A stretch of DNA of 64,000 nucleotides from Stutzerimonas stutzeri TS44 (lineage in GTDB: Bacteria > Pseudomonadota > Gammaproteobacteria > Pseudomonadales > Pseudomonadaceae), in NCBI GenBank assembly GCA_000263395.1, contig AJXE01000004.1, positions 62,001 through 126,000 on the forward strand. The letters run 5' to 3'. Under the pieces are notes generated by a model. It saw nothing but the letters and a program-made list of their open reading frames with translations, was not told the DNA's origin and searched no databases. Below, one piece after another: positions 1 to 9,794 of the stretch. The translations under genes were made by a program, and so were the position numbers. The first letter of the stretch is position 1. Every line of letters begins with the position of its first letter.

Positions 1-2545
1 GCGGCAGCTCGCGGGCCACCTCTTCCTTGCGCCGGCGCAGCAGGAACGGGCGGATGCGCGCGACCAGATGCTGCAGACGGTCGCGGTCGCCGTGCTTCTC
101 GATCGGCGTGCGGTAGCTGCGGGTAAAACTGCGCGCATCGCCGAGCCAGCCGGGCATGAGGAAATGGAACAGCGACCACAGCTCTCCGAGGTGATTTTCC
201 AGTGGCGTGCCGGTCAGACACAGGCGTTGCCGGGCGACCAGCCGGCCGGCGGCCTGCGCGGCCTTGCTGCTGGCATTCTTGATGTTCTGCGCCTCGTCCA
301 GCACCAGCAGGTGCAGCGGCTGTGCGACGAGCTGTTCGATGTCGCGTGGCAGCAGGGCGTAGGTGGTCAGCAGCAGGTCGTGCTCGGCGAGCCGTGCGAA
401 GTGCTGCTGCCGATCGCTGCCGTGCAGGGTGAGCACGCGCAGTTGTGGGGTGAAGCGCGCCGCTTCGTCCTGCCAGTTGGGAATCAGGCTGGTGGGCATG
501 ACCACCAGGCTTGGGCGGTCGAGACGGCCGGCCTGCTTTTCCAGCAGCAGGTGGGCGAGGGTCTGCAGCGTCTTGCCCAGGCCCATGTCGTCGCCGAGGA
601 TGCCGCCGACGTCCAGCGCGCGCAGGGCCTGCATCCAGCTCAGGCCGTCGAGCTGGTAGGGGCGCAGCGTCGCGCGCAGGCCCGGTGGCGCGGCGACGGG
701 CTGCTGAGTGTAATCGCGCAGGCGTCGGGCGAAGTCGAGCAGCTGCTCGCCGCCGTTCCAGGCGAACGGCAGCGCCTCGAGCTGGCCGAGGCGCGCAGCG
801 TCGAGGCGTGACAGGCGCAGGCTGTCGCCGCTCGGCTGGTCACGCAGGTACAGCTCGCCCAGCGTGGCGAGGATTGGTTTGAGCCGGCCGAACGGCAGTA
901 GCACCTGCAACGGCCGGTCGTCCACCACGCTGCGCCGGCCCAGTGCGACCCGGAGCGTTTCGTCGTCGGCGCGCTGGGCCAGGTTCTGCGGGGCGAGCAG
1001 GGCGGGATTGCGGCGGATGACACTGAGCAGCACCGGCAGCAGGCTGATGCGCTGGCCTTCGACGAGGATACCCAGCTGCAGGTCGAACCAACTGTGCTCC
1101 GGCGATTCGTCCAGCTCGGCGTACCACTGCTCGACCGGTGCCAGGTCGTAGGCGAAACCGGGTTGCATGACGATCTGCCAGCCTTGCTGGCGCAGCAGCG
1201 ACAGTTGCGCCTCGGCGAAGTGCTGCCAGGCGCTCTCGCTGGGCAGCTCGAACATTTCCGCCGAATCCTTCGGCAGCGCCGGGCTCTGCCGTAGCGCCGG
1301 GCGAAAGCCCAGCTGCTGCAGTCGCTGACGCAGCGCCTGTTCGGCCGCCGGCTGGCGGGCGATGCTGAGCACGCGCTCGCCTTCGGCCTGGCGCAGGCGC
1401 TGCTCGCCCTTGGCCTTGCCGTGGGTGGCGAGGCTGCCATAGACGAAGCTCAGGCCGGCGCGGTGCTGCTGCTCGTTGACCATCCGCCCGCTGGCGGGCT
1501 GCCAGGCCAGCGCCTGATGGCTGCCGAGCGTCAGGCGGGCGATGGGCTGCAAGTCGTCGATGCGCTGTTCTTCGGCCCGGGTCGGCACCGGCAGCTGCGG
1601 CGCGATCTCGCTGAGCGACAGGCTGAACAGCCCGGCCTGGTTCGGCGACACCGCCGGGGCTTCGAGCAGGTGGCGCGCCAGGGGTGCCGACAGGCCGTGC
1701 TCGATCAGGCCGACCTCGTTGGTCGCGTCGTCGCGGTAGTACAGCGGATCCACGGCGGTCAGCGCCTCGGCGCCGCCCTCGACCTCCAGCACCGGACGCA
1801 GGGCGTCTTCGTGCTGCTGCCAGGCGAAGCGGGCCGGGCGGCGATGGCCCGTCTGCAGCGCCGGGGCATCCCAGTCGAGAAACGCGCGACCGCTTTCCAG
1901 CAGCAGACGCAGGGCCTCGGCGCCGTTCTCGCCGGTCAGGGCGAAACGGTTGCTGGCGATCGGTGCCAGTGCCAGCAGCGCGGCGATATGCAGGTCCAGC
2001 GGCTGCATGAAGCGCGGCTGGCGGAACGTGGCCTCGCGCACAGCCGGGTACGGCTCGCGCGCGGCGACCGATCCGTCCTGCCGCAGGCGCACCTTGTTCA
2101 CTTCCACGTACAGATCCGGCAGCAGCCGGTAGTGCAGGCAGTGCGCGGGCGCGTCCTGGCCGGTGTCCTCGCCGAGCGCGCGTGGCAGTTGCGCCAGCCA
2201 GTGCCGCAGCGCGTCGGGCAGCTCGCCATCCGGTGGCGCGTCGGCGCCAGGGGGCGAGTGCTCAGCCAGCTGCTGCAGGTGATGGATGACGGCCGCGGCA
2301 TGCTTGCAGGCCAGCCCCACCGGGCAGCTGCAGACGCAGCTGAGCCCGCCGCGCCTGTCGAGCAGCAGCGACTGTCGGTAGCGCTTGCCACCGGAGCCGC
2401 GGCAGCTGGCTTCGACCAGGCCGTCGTCCTCGCGCAGCAGGGTGACGCGATCCTCCTCGGCATACTGCTTGCCGCGCGCCAGCGCGTTTTCCGAGAAGCC
2501 CAGCGTCCAGGTCGGTGGCAGCCGGGTGAGAAAATCCCTGGCCAT
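1..2545 (-). CDS. SNF2-family DEAD/DEAH helicase with SWIM zinc finger (3' end cut by window)
   Basis: The reading frame is open on the minus strand from the ATG at 2545 to the left edge, about 848 codons, so the C-terminal helicase lobe is missing. Residues 70-82 carry a SWIM zinc finger (CSC, then CKH). Near residue 648 is the SNF2 nucleotide-binding motif (GDDMGLGKT), near 750 the Walker B box DEAQ, followed by motif III (LTGTPLENHLGELWS). The family comprises ATP-driven double-stranded DNA translocases that remodel DNA-protein complexes; the SWIM finger suggests nucleic acid or protein binding. The substrate is unknown. It ends the minus-strand run behind mfd and the csiV-like gene, four bases from the latter, so cotranscription is likely. 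Confidence 0.9.
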   Translation of the reverse strand, partial: MARDFLTRLPPTWTLGFSENALARGKQYAEEDRVTLLREDDGLVEASCRGSGGKRYRQSLLLDRRGGLSCVCSCPVGLACKHAAAVIHHLQQLAEHSPPGADAPPDGELPDALRHWLAQLPRALGEDTGQDAPAHCLHYRLLPDLYVEVNKVRLRQDGSVAAREPYPAVREATFRQPRFMQPLDLHIAALLALAPIASNRFALTGENGAEALRLLLESGRAFLDWDAPALQTGHRRPARFAWQQHEDALRPVLEVEGGAEALTAVDPLYYRDDATNEVGLIEHGLSAPLARHLLEAPAVSPNQAGLFSLSLSEIAPQLPVPTRAEEQRIDDLQPIARLTLGSHQALAWQPASGRMVNEQQHRAGLSFVYGSLATHGKAKGEQRLRQAEGERVLSIARQPAAEQALRQRLQQLGFRPALRQSPALPKDSAEMFELPSESAWQHFAEAQLSLLRQQGWQIVMQPGFAYDLAPVEQWYAELDESPEHSWFDLQLGILVEGQRISLLPVLLSVIRRNPALLAPQNLAQRADDETLRVALGRRSVVDDRPLQVLLPFGRLKPILATLGELYLRDQPSGDSLRLSRLDAARLGQLEALPFAWNGGEQLLDFARRLRDYTQQPVAAPPGLRATLRPYQLDGLSWMQALRALDVGGILGDDMGLGKTLQTLAHLLLEKQAGRLDRPSLVVMPTSLIPNWQDEAARFTPQLRVLTLHGSDRQQHFARLAEHDLLLTTYALLPRDIEQLVAQPLHLLVLDEAQNIKNASSKAAQAAGRLVARQRLCLTGTPLENHLGELWSLFHFLMPGWLGDARSFTRSYRTPIEKHGDRDRLQHLVARIRPFLLRRRKEEVARELP

Positions 2546-2548
2546 GCG

Positions 2549-3064
2549 TCAGTAACTTGCCCGGATCAGCGCACCGAGGCTGCCGTGGTCGATATAGCGC
2601 AGCTCGCCGGGGCGCAACTGCACGCGCTGGCGCAACTGCTCGCTGGCGAGCAGCTGGCCGTGTTCGCCGAAGCGGTTGACCCAGAACCGCGCATCGACTT
2701 CCAGTCCGTGACGGCGGCGCAGTGCGATCACGCCCTGCACGGGGAAATGCTCCAGATGCCGCGCGCCCTCGGCCACGGCGACTCGCTCGTCGATGCGCTG
2801 CCGCCAGGACTGACGCAGCAGCACGCGATAGCCGTCGCCGCTGTCCAGTCGCGCGGCCAGCGCCTCGAAGTCCGCCGGCTGTGCGTCGCTGTCATCGACC
2901 AGGCGGGCATCCCGCGCCCAGTCGTAGGGAGCACGGCGGCTGGCCTCCAGCGGATCGGTATGGCGGAACAGGATCAGCTCGATGCGATACAGCGTATCGG
3001 CGCACGCGGGCGGCGCGCACAGCACGAGCAACAGCAACAGCAACAGGCGACGTAGCGGCGACAT
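2549..3064 (-). CDS. CsiV-like small exported protein
   Basis: This 171-residue protein begins with a Leu-rich signal peptide ending near the Ala-Cys-Ala-Asp stretch at residues 20-23. The remainder is soluble, with a YRIELILFRH strand and a long Arg-rich body. Length, position next to mfd and the opening 'YRIELILFR' pattern match the CsiV family, which is described as periplasmic and linked to peptidoglycan metabolism in Shewanella; that link is family knowledge and cannot be seen here. It starts ten bases after mfd ends and stops three bases before the helicase start, giving a tight mfd-csiV-helicase minus-strand operon. Assignment to CsiV is by resemblance only. Confidence 0.7.
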   Translation of the reverse strand: MSPLRRLLLLLLLVLCAPPACADTLYRIELILFRHTDPLEASRRAPYDWARDARLVDDSDAQPADFEALAARLDSGDGYRVLLRQSWRQRIDERVAVAEGARHLEHFPVQGVIALRRRHGLEVDARFWVNRFGEHGQLLASEQLRQRVQLRPGELRYIDHGSLGALIRASY

Positions 3065-3073
3065 CCGGAATCC

Positions 3074-6000
3074 TTATGCGCTGGGCGCGAGCCGTTCGAG
3101 CAGCGCTTCGAGGGTGTTGAAGCGCTCTTCCGGGCGTTCCATCGGTACCTGGAACTTGAACATCGTCGCACCTTCGAACTTGTAGCGGTTGGGCTGGCTC
3201 TGGATCAGCTTGATCAGCACCAGCGGATCGACCGAGGTATCGGCGGAGAATTCGATGCGTCCGCCCTGCGGGCCGGCATCGATCTTGACGATGCCGAGCT
3301 TCTCGGCCTGCAGCTTGAGCAAGGTCAGGCGCACCAGGTTCTTGGTCGGCTCGGGCAGCAGGCCGAAGCGGTCGATCATCTCCACCTGCAGTTCCTTCAG
3401 GCCGTCCTCGTCGGCGGCGTTGGCGATGCGCTTGTAGAGGATCAGCCGCGCGTGCACGTCCGGCAGGTAGTCGTCGGGGATCAGCGCCGGCAGGCGCAGG
3501 TTGATCTCCGGGCCGCCGCCCAGCGGTTGCTCGAGGTTCGGCTGCTCGCCCTTGCGGATCGCCTTGACCGCGCGCTCGAGCATTTCCATGTAGAGGGTGA
3601 AGCCGACTGCCTGGATCTGCCCGCTCTGGCCTTCACCGAGCAGTTCGCCGGCGCCGCGGATCTCCAGATCGTGGGTGGCCAAGACGAAGCCGGCACCGAG
3701 GTCCTGGGCGTTGGCGATGGCCTCCAGGCGCTTCTGCGCGTCGTCGGTCATCTGCTTGCGCGGCGGGGTGAGCAGGTAGGCGTAGGCCTGGTGGTGGCTG
3801 CGCCCGACGCGGCCGCGCAGCTGGTGCAGCTGGGCCAGGCCGAACTTGTCGGCGCGCTCGATGATGATGGTGTTGGCGCTCGGCACGTCGATGCCGGTCT
3901 CGATGATGGTCGAGGCCACCAGCACGTTGAAGCGCTTGTGGTAGAAGTCGCTCATCACCTGTTCGAGATCGCGCTCGCGCATCTGTCCGTGGCCGATGGC
4001 GATGCGCGCCTCGGGCACCAGCGCGGCGAGGTCGGCGGCGCACTTCTCGATGGTTTTCACGTCGTTGTGCAGGTAGTAGACCTGACCACCGCGCAGCAGC
4101 TCGCGCAGCAGGGCTTCCTTGATGGTCGGGTTGTTGGCCTCCATGACGAAGGTGCGCACCGACAGTCGGCGCGCCGGCGGCGTGGCGATGATCGACAAAT
4201 CACGCATGCCGGCGATCGACATGTTCAGCGTGCGCGGAATCGGCGTGGCGGTCAGGGTGAGGATGTCCACCTCGCTGCGCAGCGCCTTGAGCTGCTCCTT
4301 CTGGCGCACGCCGAAACGGTGCTCCTCGTCGATGATGACCAGCCCGAGGTTGCTGAATTTGACATCGTTCTGCAGCAGCTTGTGGGTGCCGATGAGGATG
4401 TCGATCTTGCCCTCGGCCAGTTCGGCGATGGCGCTCTGCACTTCCTTGGCGGATTTGAAACGGCTCATCACCTCGACGCGCACCGGCCAGTCGGCGAAGC
4501 GGTCGCGGAAGCTGTTGTAGTGCTGCTGGGCGAGCAGGGTGGTCGGCACCAGCACCGCGACCTGCTTGCCGCCGTGCACGGCGATGAAGGCGGCGCGCAT
4601 CGCGACTTCGGTCTTGCCGAAGCCGACATCGCCGCAGACCAGACGGTCCATCGGCCTGGCCGCGAGCAGGTCCTCGCGCACCGCGTCGATGGCGGTCTGC
4701 TGGTCCGGCGTTTCCTCGAAGGGGAAGCCGGCGCTGAAGGTCTCGTAGTCGACCTGCGGGTCCTTGAAGGCATGCCCCTGGCGCGCGGCGCGGCGGGCGT
4801 AGATGTCCAGCAGCTCGGCGGCGACGTCGCGTACCTGTTCGGCGGCCTTGCGCTTGGCCTTCTGCCAGGTCTCCGAACCGAGGCGGTGCAGCGGCGCGAG
4901 GGCGTCGTCGCTGCCGGTGTAGCGGGCGATCAGGTGCAGGCTGGCGACTGGCACATAAAGCTTGGCCTCGTCGGCGTACTGCAGCAGGAGGAATTCCTGC
5001 GCCTGGCCTTCGATCTCCAGCGTGACCAGCCCCTGGTAGCGGCCGACGCCATGGTCGATGTGCACCACTGGCGCGCCTTCGCGCAGCTCGGTGAGGTTCT
5101 TGATCACGTTGTCGCCGGCGTCGCGGCCCTTTTCGCGGCGCCGGCGCTGCATCACGCGCTGGCCGAACAGCGGGCTTTCGGCGATCAGTGCGAGGTCGTC
5201 GAGCAGCAGGCCCTCGTCGAGCGGGGCGATGGCGATCGCCAGGCGTTCCTCGCTGTCGAGGAAGCCTGCCCAGCCTTCGACTTCCTGCGGGCGCAGTTTC
5301 AGACGGGCGAGCAGTTCCAGCAGCACCTCGCGGCGGCCAGCCGACTCGGCGGTGAACAGTACGCGGCCCGGATAGCTTTCGAGGAAGTGGCGCAGCTTGC
5401 CCAGCGGCTCGCCGGCCTTGGCCTCGATCGCCAGGTCCGGCAACGTCTGCGCCGGATAGCGCTCGCGACCGATGCCGGGTTCGACGTCTTCCTGGCTGGC
5501 CACCACGCGCGGCCATTGCTTGAGGCGGGCAAAGCAGTCTTCCACCGGCACGAACAACTCGCCGGGCGGCAGCAGCGGGCGCTGCGGGTCGACGCGGCGC
5601 TCCCCGTAACGGTTGCGTACATCGTTCCAGAAGCCTTCGGCGGCCTGCTCGATCCCGGGCAGGGAAAACACCTGGCTGTCCTCGGGCAGGTAGTCGAAGA
5701 GTGTGGCGGTTTCTTCGTAGAACAGCGGCAGGTAGTACTCGATGCCTGCCGGGGTGATGCCGGTGGAAAGGTCCTGATAGATCGGGCAGCGGCGGAAGTC
5801 GACGTCGAAGCGCTCGCGAAAGCGCGCGCGAAAGCCGGTGACCGCTTCCTTCTTCAGCGGGAACTCGCGCGCTGGCAGCAGGCGGATCGACTCGACCTTG
5901 TCGATCGAGCGCTGGTTCTCCGGGTCGAAGGTACGCAGCGTCTCGATCTCGTCATCGAACAGGTCGATGCGGTAGGGCAGGGCGCTGCCCATCGGAAAGA

Positions 6001-6511
6001 TGTCGATCAGCGCGCCACGCACGGCGAACTCGCCGTGTTCGTAGACGGTATCCACGCAGCGATAACCGGCTGCCTCCAGGCGCAGGCGCATCGGCTCGAC
6101 GTCGAGCTTCTGGCCCACGTCCAGCACCAGGCTCGAGCCCAGCAGGAAGCGCTTGGGCGCCAGCCGGTGCAGGGCGGTGGTGATCGGCACTACCAGCACG
6201 CCGTGGTTCAGCTCCGGCAACTGGTAGAGCGTGGCGATGCGCTGGGAAATGATGTCCTGGTGCGGCGAGAACAGGTCATAGGGCAGCGTTTCCCAGTCGG
6301 GGAAATGCAGCACGGACAGCCCGGGCGCGAAGAAGGCGAGCTCTTCCTGCAGACGCTCGGCGCTCTGGCTGTCGGCGGTAAGCAGGAGGGTGAAGCGTTT
6401 GGCGGTGCTGGCGGCTTCGGCAATGGCCAGGCTCAGCGCGGCTCCGGGAAGGTTGCCCCAGTGTTGCTTGCCACTGGCGGCAGGCAGGGGCGCAAGGCGC
6501 AGGACGGACAC
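3074..6511 (-). CDS. mfd: Transcription-repair coupling factor Mfd
   Basis: The product is 1145 residues, the usual length of Mfd. Mfd removes RNA polymerase stalled at lesions and recruits UvrA. The N-terminal third is the UvrB-like module, the middle holds the polymerase-interaction region (around residues 475-545), and a RecG-type translocase follows, with Walker A GDVGFGKTE near residue 627 and DEEH box (IIDEEHRFG) near 727. The TRG-type and C-terminal UvrA-blocking domains are complete. The start is GTG (MSVLRLAPLP); this N-terminus is typical of pseudomonads. It is divergent from gap, with its own promoter in the 158-base spacer, and heads the csiV-helicase unit. Confidence 0.98.
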   Translation of the reverse strand: MSVLRLAPLPAASGKQHWGNLPGAALSLAIAEAASTAKRFTLLLTADSQSAERLQEELAFFAPGLSVLHFPDWETLPYDLFSPHQDIISQRIATLYQLPELNHGVLVVPITTALHRLAPKRFLLGSSLVLDVGQKLDVEPMRLRLEAAGYRCVDTVYEHGEFAVRGALIDIFPMGSALPYRIDLFDDEIETLRTFDPENQRSIDKVESIRLLPAREFPLKKEAVTGFRARFRERFDVDFRRCPIYQDLSTGITPAGIEYYLPLFYEETATLFDYLPEDSQVFSLPGIEQAAEGFWNDVRNRYGERRVDPQRPLLPPGELFVPVEDCFARLKQWPRVVASQEDVEPGIGRERYPAQTLPDLAIEAKAGEPLGKLRHFLESYPGRVLFTAESAGRREVLLELLARLKLRPQEVEGWAGFLDSEERLAIAIAPLDEGLLLDDLALIAESPLFGQRVMQRRRREKGRDAGDNVIKNLTELREGAPVVHIDHGVGRYQGLVTLEIEGQAQEFLLLQYADEAKLYVPVASLHLIARYTGSDDALAPLHRLGSETWQKAKRKAAEQVRDVAAELLDIYARRAARQGHAFKDPQVDYETFSAGFPFEETPDQQTAIDAVREDLLAARPMDRLVCGDVGFGKTEVAMRAAFIAVHGGKQVAVLVPTTLLAQQHYNSFRDRFADWPVRVEVMSRFKSAKEVQSAIAELAEGKIDILIGTHKLLQNDVKFSNLGLVIIDEEHRFGVRQKEQLKALRSEVDILTLTATPIPRTLNMSIAGMRDLSIIATPPARRLSVRTFVMEANNPTIKEALLRELLRGGQVYYLHNDVKTIEKCAADLAALVPEARIAIGHGQMRERDLEQVMSDFYHKRFNVLVASTIIETGIDVPSANTIIIERADKFGLAQLHQLRGRVGRSHHQAYAYLLTPPRKQMTDDAQKRLEAIANAQDLGAGFVLATHDLEIRGAGELLGEGQSGQIQAVGFTLYMEMLERAVKAIRKGEQPNLEQPLGGGPEINLRLPALIPDDYLPDVHARLILYKRIANAADEDGLKELQVEMIDRFGLLPEPTKNLVRLTLLKLQAEKLGIVKIDAGPQGGRIEFSADTSVDPLVLIKLIQSQPNRYKFEGATMFKFQVPMERPEERFNTLEALLERLAPSA

Positions 6512-6549
6512 GAGTGGGCGTGGCTCCGATCGAAAAATAGGCCGCCGGG

Positions 6550-6579
6550 ATTGTAACTATCGCGGCGCGGGGCTGTCAG
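6550..6579 (-). promoter_or_regulatory. Predicted sigma70 promoter of mfd
   Basis: On the minus strand a CTGACA hexamer (6574-6579) is followed after 18 bases by TACAAT (6550-6555). This places transcription start near 6543, about 32 bases before the mfd GTG. The prediction rests on hexamer match and spacing only. Confidence 0.5.
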
Positions 6580-6597
6580 TGTTTCGTCCGCTGCAGA

Positions 6598-6626
6598 TTG
6601 CCGGCGCTAGGGTGCGCCGTCATAAT
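6598..6626 (+). promoter_or_regulatory. Predicted sigma70 promoter of gap
   Basis: TTGCCG (6598-6603) and CATAAT (6621-6626) are 17 bases apart, upstream of a good Shine-Dalgarno (GGAAGGA, 6656-6662) for the GTG at 6670. It lies back to back with the mfd promoter. Confidence 0.5.
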
Positions 6627-6669
6627 GTAGCCCCTTTTCTCAGCCCCTACATGTTGGAAGGAACTGCCC

Positions 6670-8121
6670 GTGACTCAGAAGCCCGACCAGTGTCTTGGTG
6701 AATGGATTGACCGCGAAGCCCTCGCCGAAGCGATGATTCCGCTGATTGGTCAGCTGTACCGCAACAACAACGTGGTGACTTCGATCTACGGGCGCGGCCT
6801 GATCAATCGCTCGGTCATCGAGATTCTCAAGGCCCACCGCTTCGCTCGTCACCGCCTGGCCGACGAGACCGAACTGTCGGTGCACGACGCCTTCCAGGTG
6901 CTCAAGACCATGAGCGACATGAACCTGGGTGCCGCGTCGGTCGACCTGGGCAAGATGATCGCCAAGTACAAGGAAAAGGGTGAGGGTCGCGGCCTCGAGC
7001 AGTTCGTCCGTGAAGAGCTGGCGGCAGTTGCTGACAAGCGTCATGCCGCCGGTGCGCACAAGGGCACTGATGTGGTGCTCTACGGTTTCGGTCGCATCGG
7101 CCGCCTGCTGGCGCGCATCCTGATCGAGAAGACCGGTGGCGGCGACGGCCTGCGCCTGCGTGCCATCGTCGTGCGCAAGGGCGCCGACAACGACCTGATG
7201 AAGCGCGCCAGTCTGCTGCGCCGCGACTCGGTGCATGGTCCGTTCAACGGCACCATCACCATCGACGAGGCGAACAACACCATCACCGCCAACGGCAACC
7301 TGATCCAGGTGATCTACTCCAACGATCCGGCCTCGGTGGACTACACCCAGTACGGTATCGAGAACGCCCTGCTGGTCGACAACACCGGCAAGTGGCGTGA
7401 CGCCGAAGGCCTCGGCCAGCACCTCAAGTGCCCGGGCGTATCCCGCGTGGTGCTGACGGCGCCGGGCAAGGGCGAGCTGAAGAACATCGTGCATGGCATC
7501 AACCATGGCGACATCACCGCCGATGACAGGATCATCTCCGCGGCCTCCTGCACCACCAACGCCATCGTGCCGGTGCTCAAGGCGGTCAACGACCAGTACG
7601 GCATCGTCAACGGTCATGTCGAAACCGTGCACTCGTACACCAACGACCAGAACCTGATCGACAACTTCCACAAGGGCAGTCGTCGTGGTCGTAGTGCCGC
7701 GCTGAACATGGTGATCACCGAGACGGGTGCCGCCACCGCCGCCGCCAAAGCGCTGCCGGTGCTCAAGGGCAAGCTGACGGGCAACGCCATCCGCGTGCCG
7801 ACGCCGAACGTATCGATGGCCATCCTCAACCTGAATTTGGAAAAGGCCACCAGTCGCGACGAGATCAACGAGTACCTGCGCCAGATGGCCATGCACTCAG
7901 ATCTGCAGAAGCAGATCGACTTCGTCAACTCGCAGGAAGTTGTATCAACAGATTTCGTCGGTTCTCGTCACGCCGGTGTAGTGGACGCCGAAGCGACCAT
8001 CTGCAACGACAACCGTGTCGTGCTGTACGTCTGGTATGACAACGAGTTTGGCTACAGCTGCCAGGTGGTGCGCGTGATGGAAGACATGGCCGGCGTTAAC
8101 CCGCCCGCCTTTCCCCGCTAA
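6670..8121 (+). CDS. gap: Glyceraldehyde-3-phosphate dehydrogenase, long form
   Basis: The 483-residue protein is longer than standard GAPDH (about 335) because of an N-terminal extension of about 130 residues. The dehydrogenase part begins with the Rossmann motif VLYGFGRIGR near residue 139. The catalytic Cys is near residue 294 in SAASCTTNAI, and the C-terminus has the usual WYDNEFGYS. It interconverts glyceraldehyde-3-phosphate and 1,3-bisphosphoglycerate. Pseudomonads carry this long form next to mfd; in organisms using the Entner-Doudoroff pathway such paralogs are often gluconeogenic, but direction and coenzyme cannot be read here. The GTG start is supported by GGAAGGA eight bases upstream. 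The gene stands alone between its own promoter and a strong terminator. Confidence 0.95.
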   Translation: MTQKPDQCLGEWIDREALAEAMIPLIGQLYRNNNVVTSIYGRGLINRSVIEILKAHRFARHRLADETELSVHDAFQVLKTMSDMNLGAASVDLGKMIAKYKEKGEGRGLEQFVREELAAVADKRHAAGAHKGTDVVLYGFGRIGRLLARILIEKTGGGDGLRLRAIVVRKGADNDLMKRASLLRRDSVHGPFNGTITIDEANNTITANGNLIQVIYSNDPASVDYTQYGIENALLVDNTGKWRDAEGLGQHLKCPGVSRVVLTAPGKGELKNIVHGINHGDITADDRIISAASCTTNAIVPVLKAVNDQYGIVNGHVETVHSYTNDQNLIDNFHKGSRRGRSAALNMVITETGAATAAAKALPVLKGKLTGNAIRVPTPNVSMAILNLNLEKATSRDEINEYLRQMAMHSDLQKQIDFVNSQEVVSTDFVGSRHAGVVDAEATICNDNRVVLYVWYDNEFGYSCQVVRVMEDMAGVNPPAFPR

Positions 8122-8139
8122 GCGCTGCGCTAGCTGAAA

Positions 8140-8174
8140 CGAAACGGGAGCCTGTGGCTCCCGTTTCGCGTTTC
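8140..8174 (+). terminator. Rho-independent terminator after gap
   Basis: A perfect 13-base stem begins at 8140 (CGAAACGGGAGCC), with loop TGT, and closes at 8168; a short GCGTTT tail follows. It starts 18 bases after the gap stop, so nqr transcription must begin downstream. Confidence 0.8.
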
Positions 8175-8292
8175 AGGGGGTGTGCAAAAGGCCAAGTTCT
8201 GTCGGGTGTTATACGGGGAGGCTGACGTTCCCTGCGTCAGGCGACTCTTGGCCATGCTGCCAAGGTGTAGGTAAAAAACGCTCGATACCGGG

Positions 8293-8323
8293 TGGTCAGT
8301 CGGCGCGCCCCCCCCCCTATAAT
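8293..8323 (+). promoter_or_regulatory. Candidate nqr promoter with a ten-C tract in the spacer
   Basis: The 332-base gap-nqrA spacer (8122-8453) holds no supported gene. After the gap terminator it contains a perfect TATAAT (8318-8323) directly preceded by ten consecutive C (8308-8317). The best -35 partner is TGGTCA (8293-8298; four of six), giving a 19-base spacer; GTCAGT at 17 bases is a poorer match. The transcript would have a leader of about 120 bases. A 16-base hairpin-capable palindrome with CTGAAA/TTTCAG arms lies at 8417-8432, just before the nqrA start. Confidence 0.4.
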
Positions 8324-8420
8324 CGGACGGATTTTTCACTTGGGGTCGCGACATGGCGTCGCGCTGATGAGCTGTCGGCGCGTGTCGTGTAGTGTTTTTT
8401 GCTATCAGTCGCTTGGCTGA

Positions 8421-9791
<1,371 letters not shown>

Positions 9792-9794
9792 GGC

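Noticed and set aside
1421-3055. A 544-codon plus-strand frame at the left end
   Set aside because: The minus strand carries the SNF2 helicase and csiV-like genes with clear motifs; the plus frame has none and ends in a Gln run from codon shadowing.
3452-6556. A 1034-codon open frame on the plus strand opposite mfd
   Set aside because: Its product is low-complexity Ala/Gly/Val/Leu/His/Gln protein without motifs, and mfd on the other strand is complete with catalytic motifs. Such long antisense frames are normal in GC-rich DNA.
8130-8392. Short open frames on both strands in the gap-nqrA spacer
   Set aside because: They cover the terminator and the C10 tract, lack Shine-Dalgarno sites and have no recognisable product.
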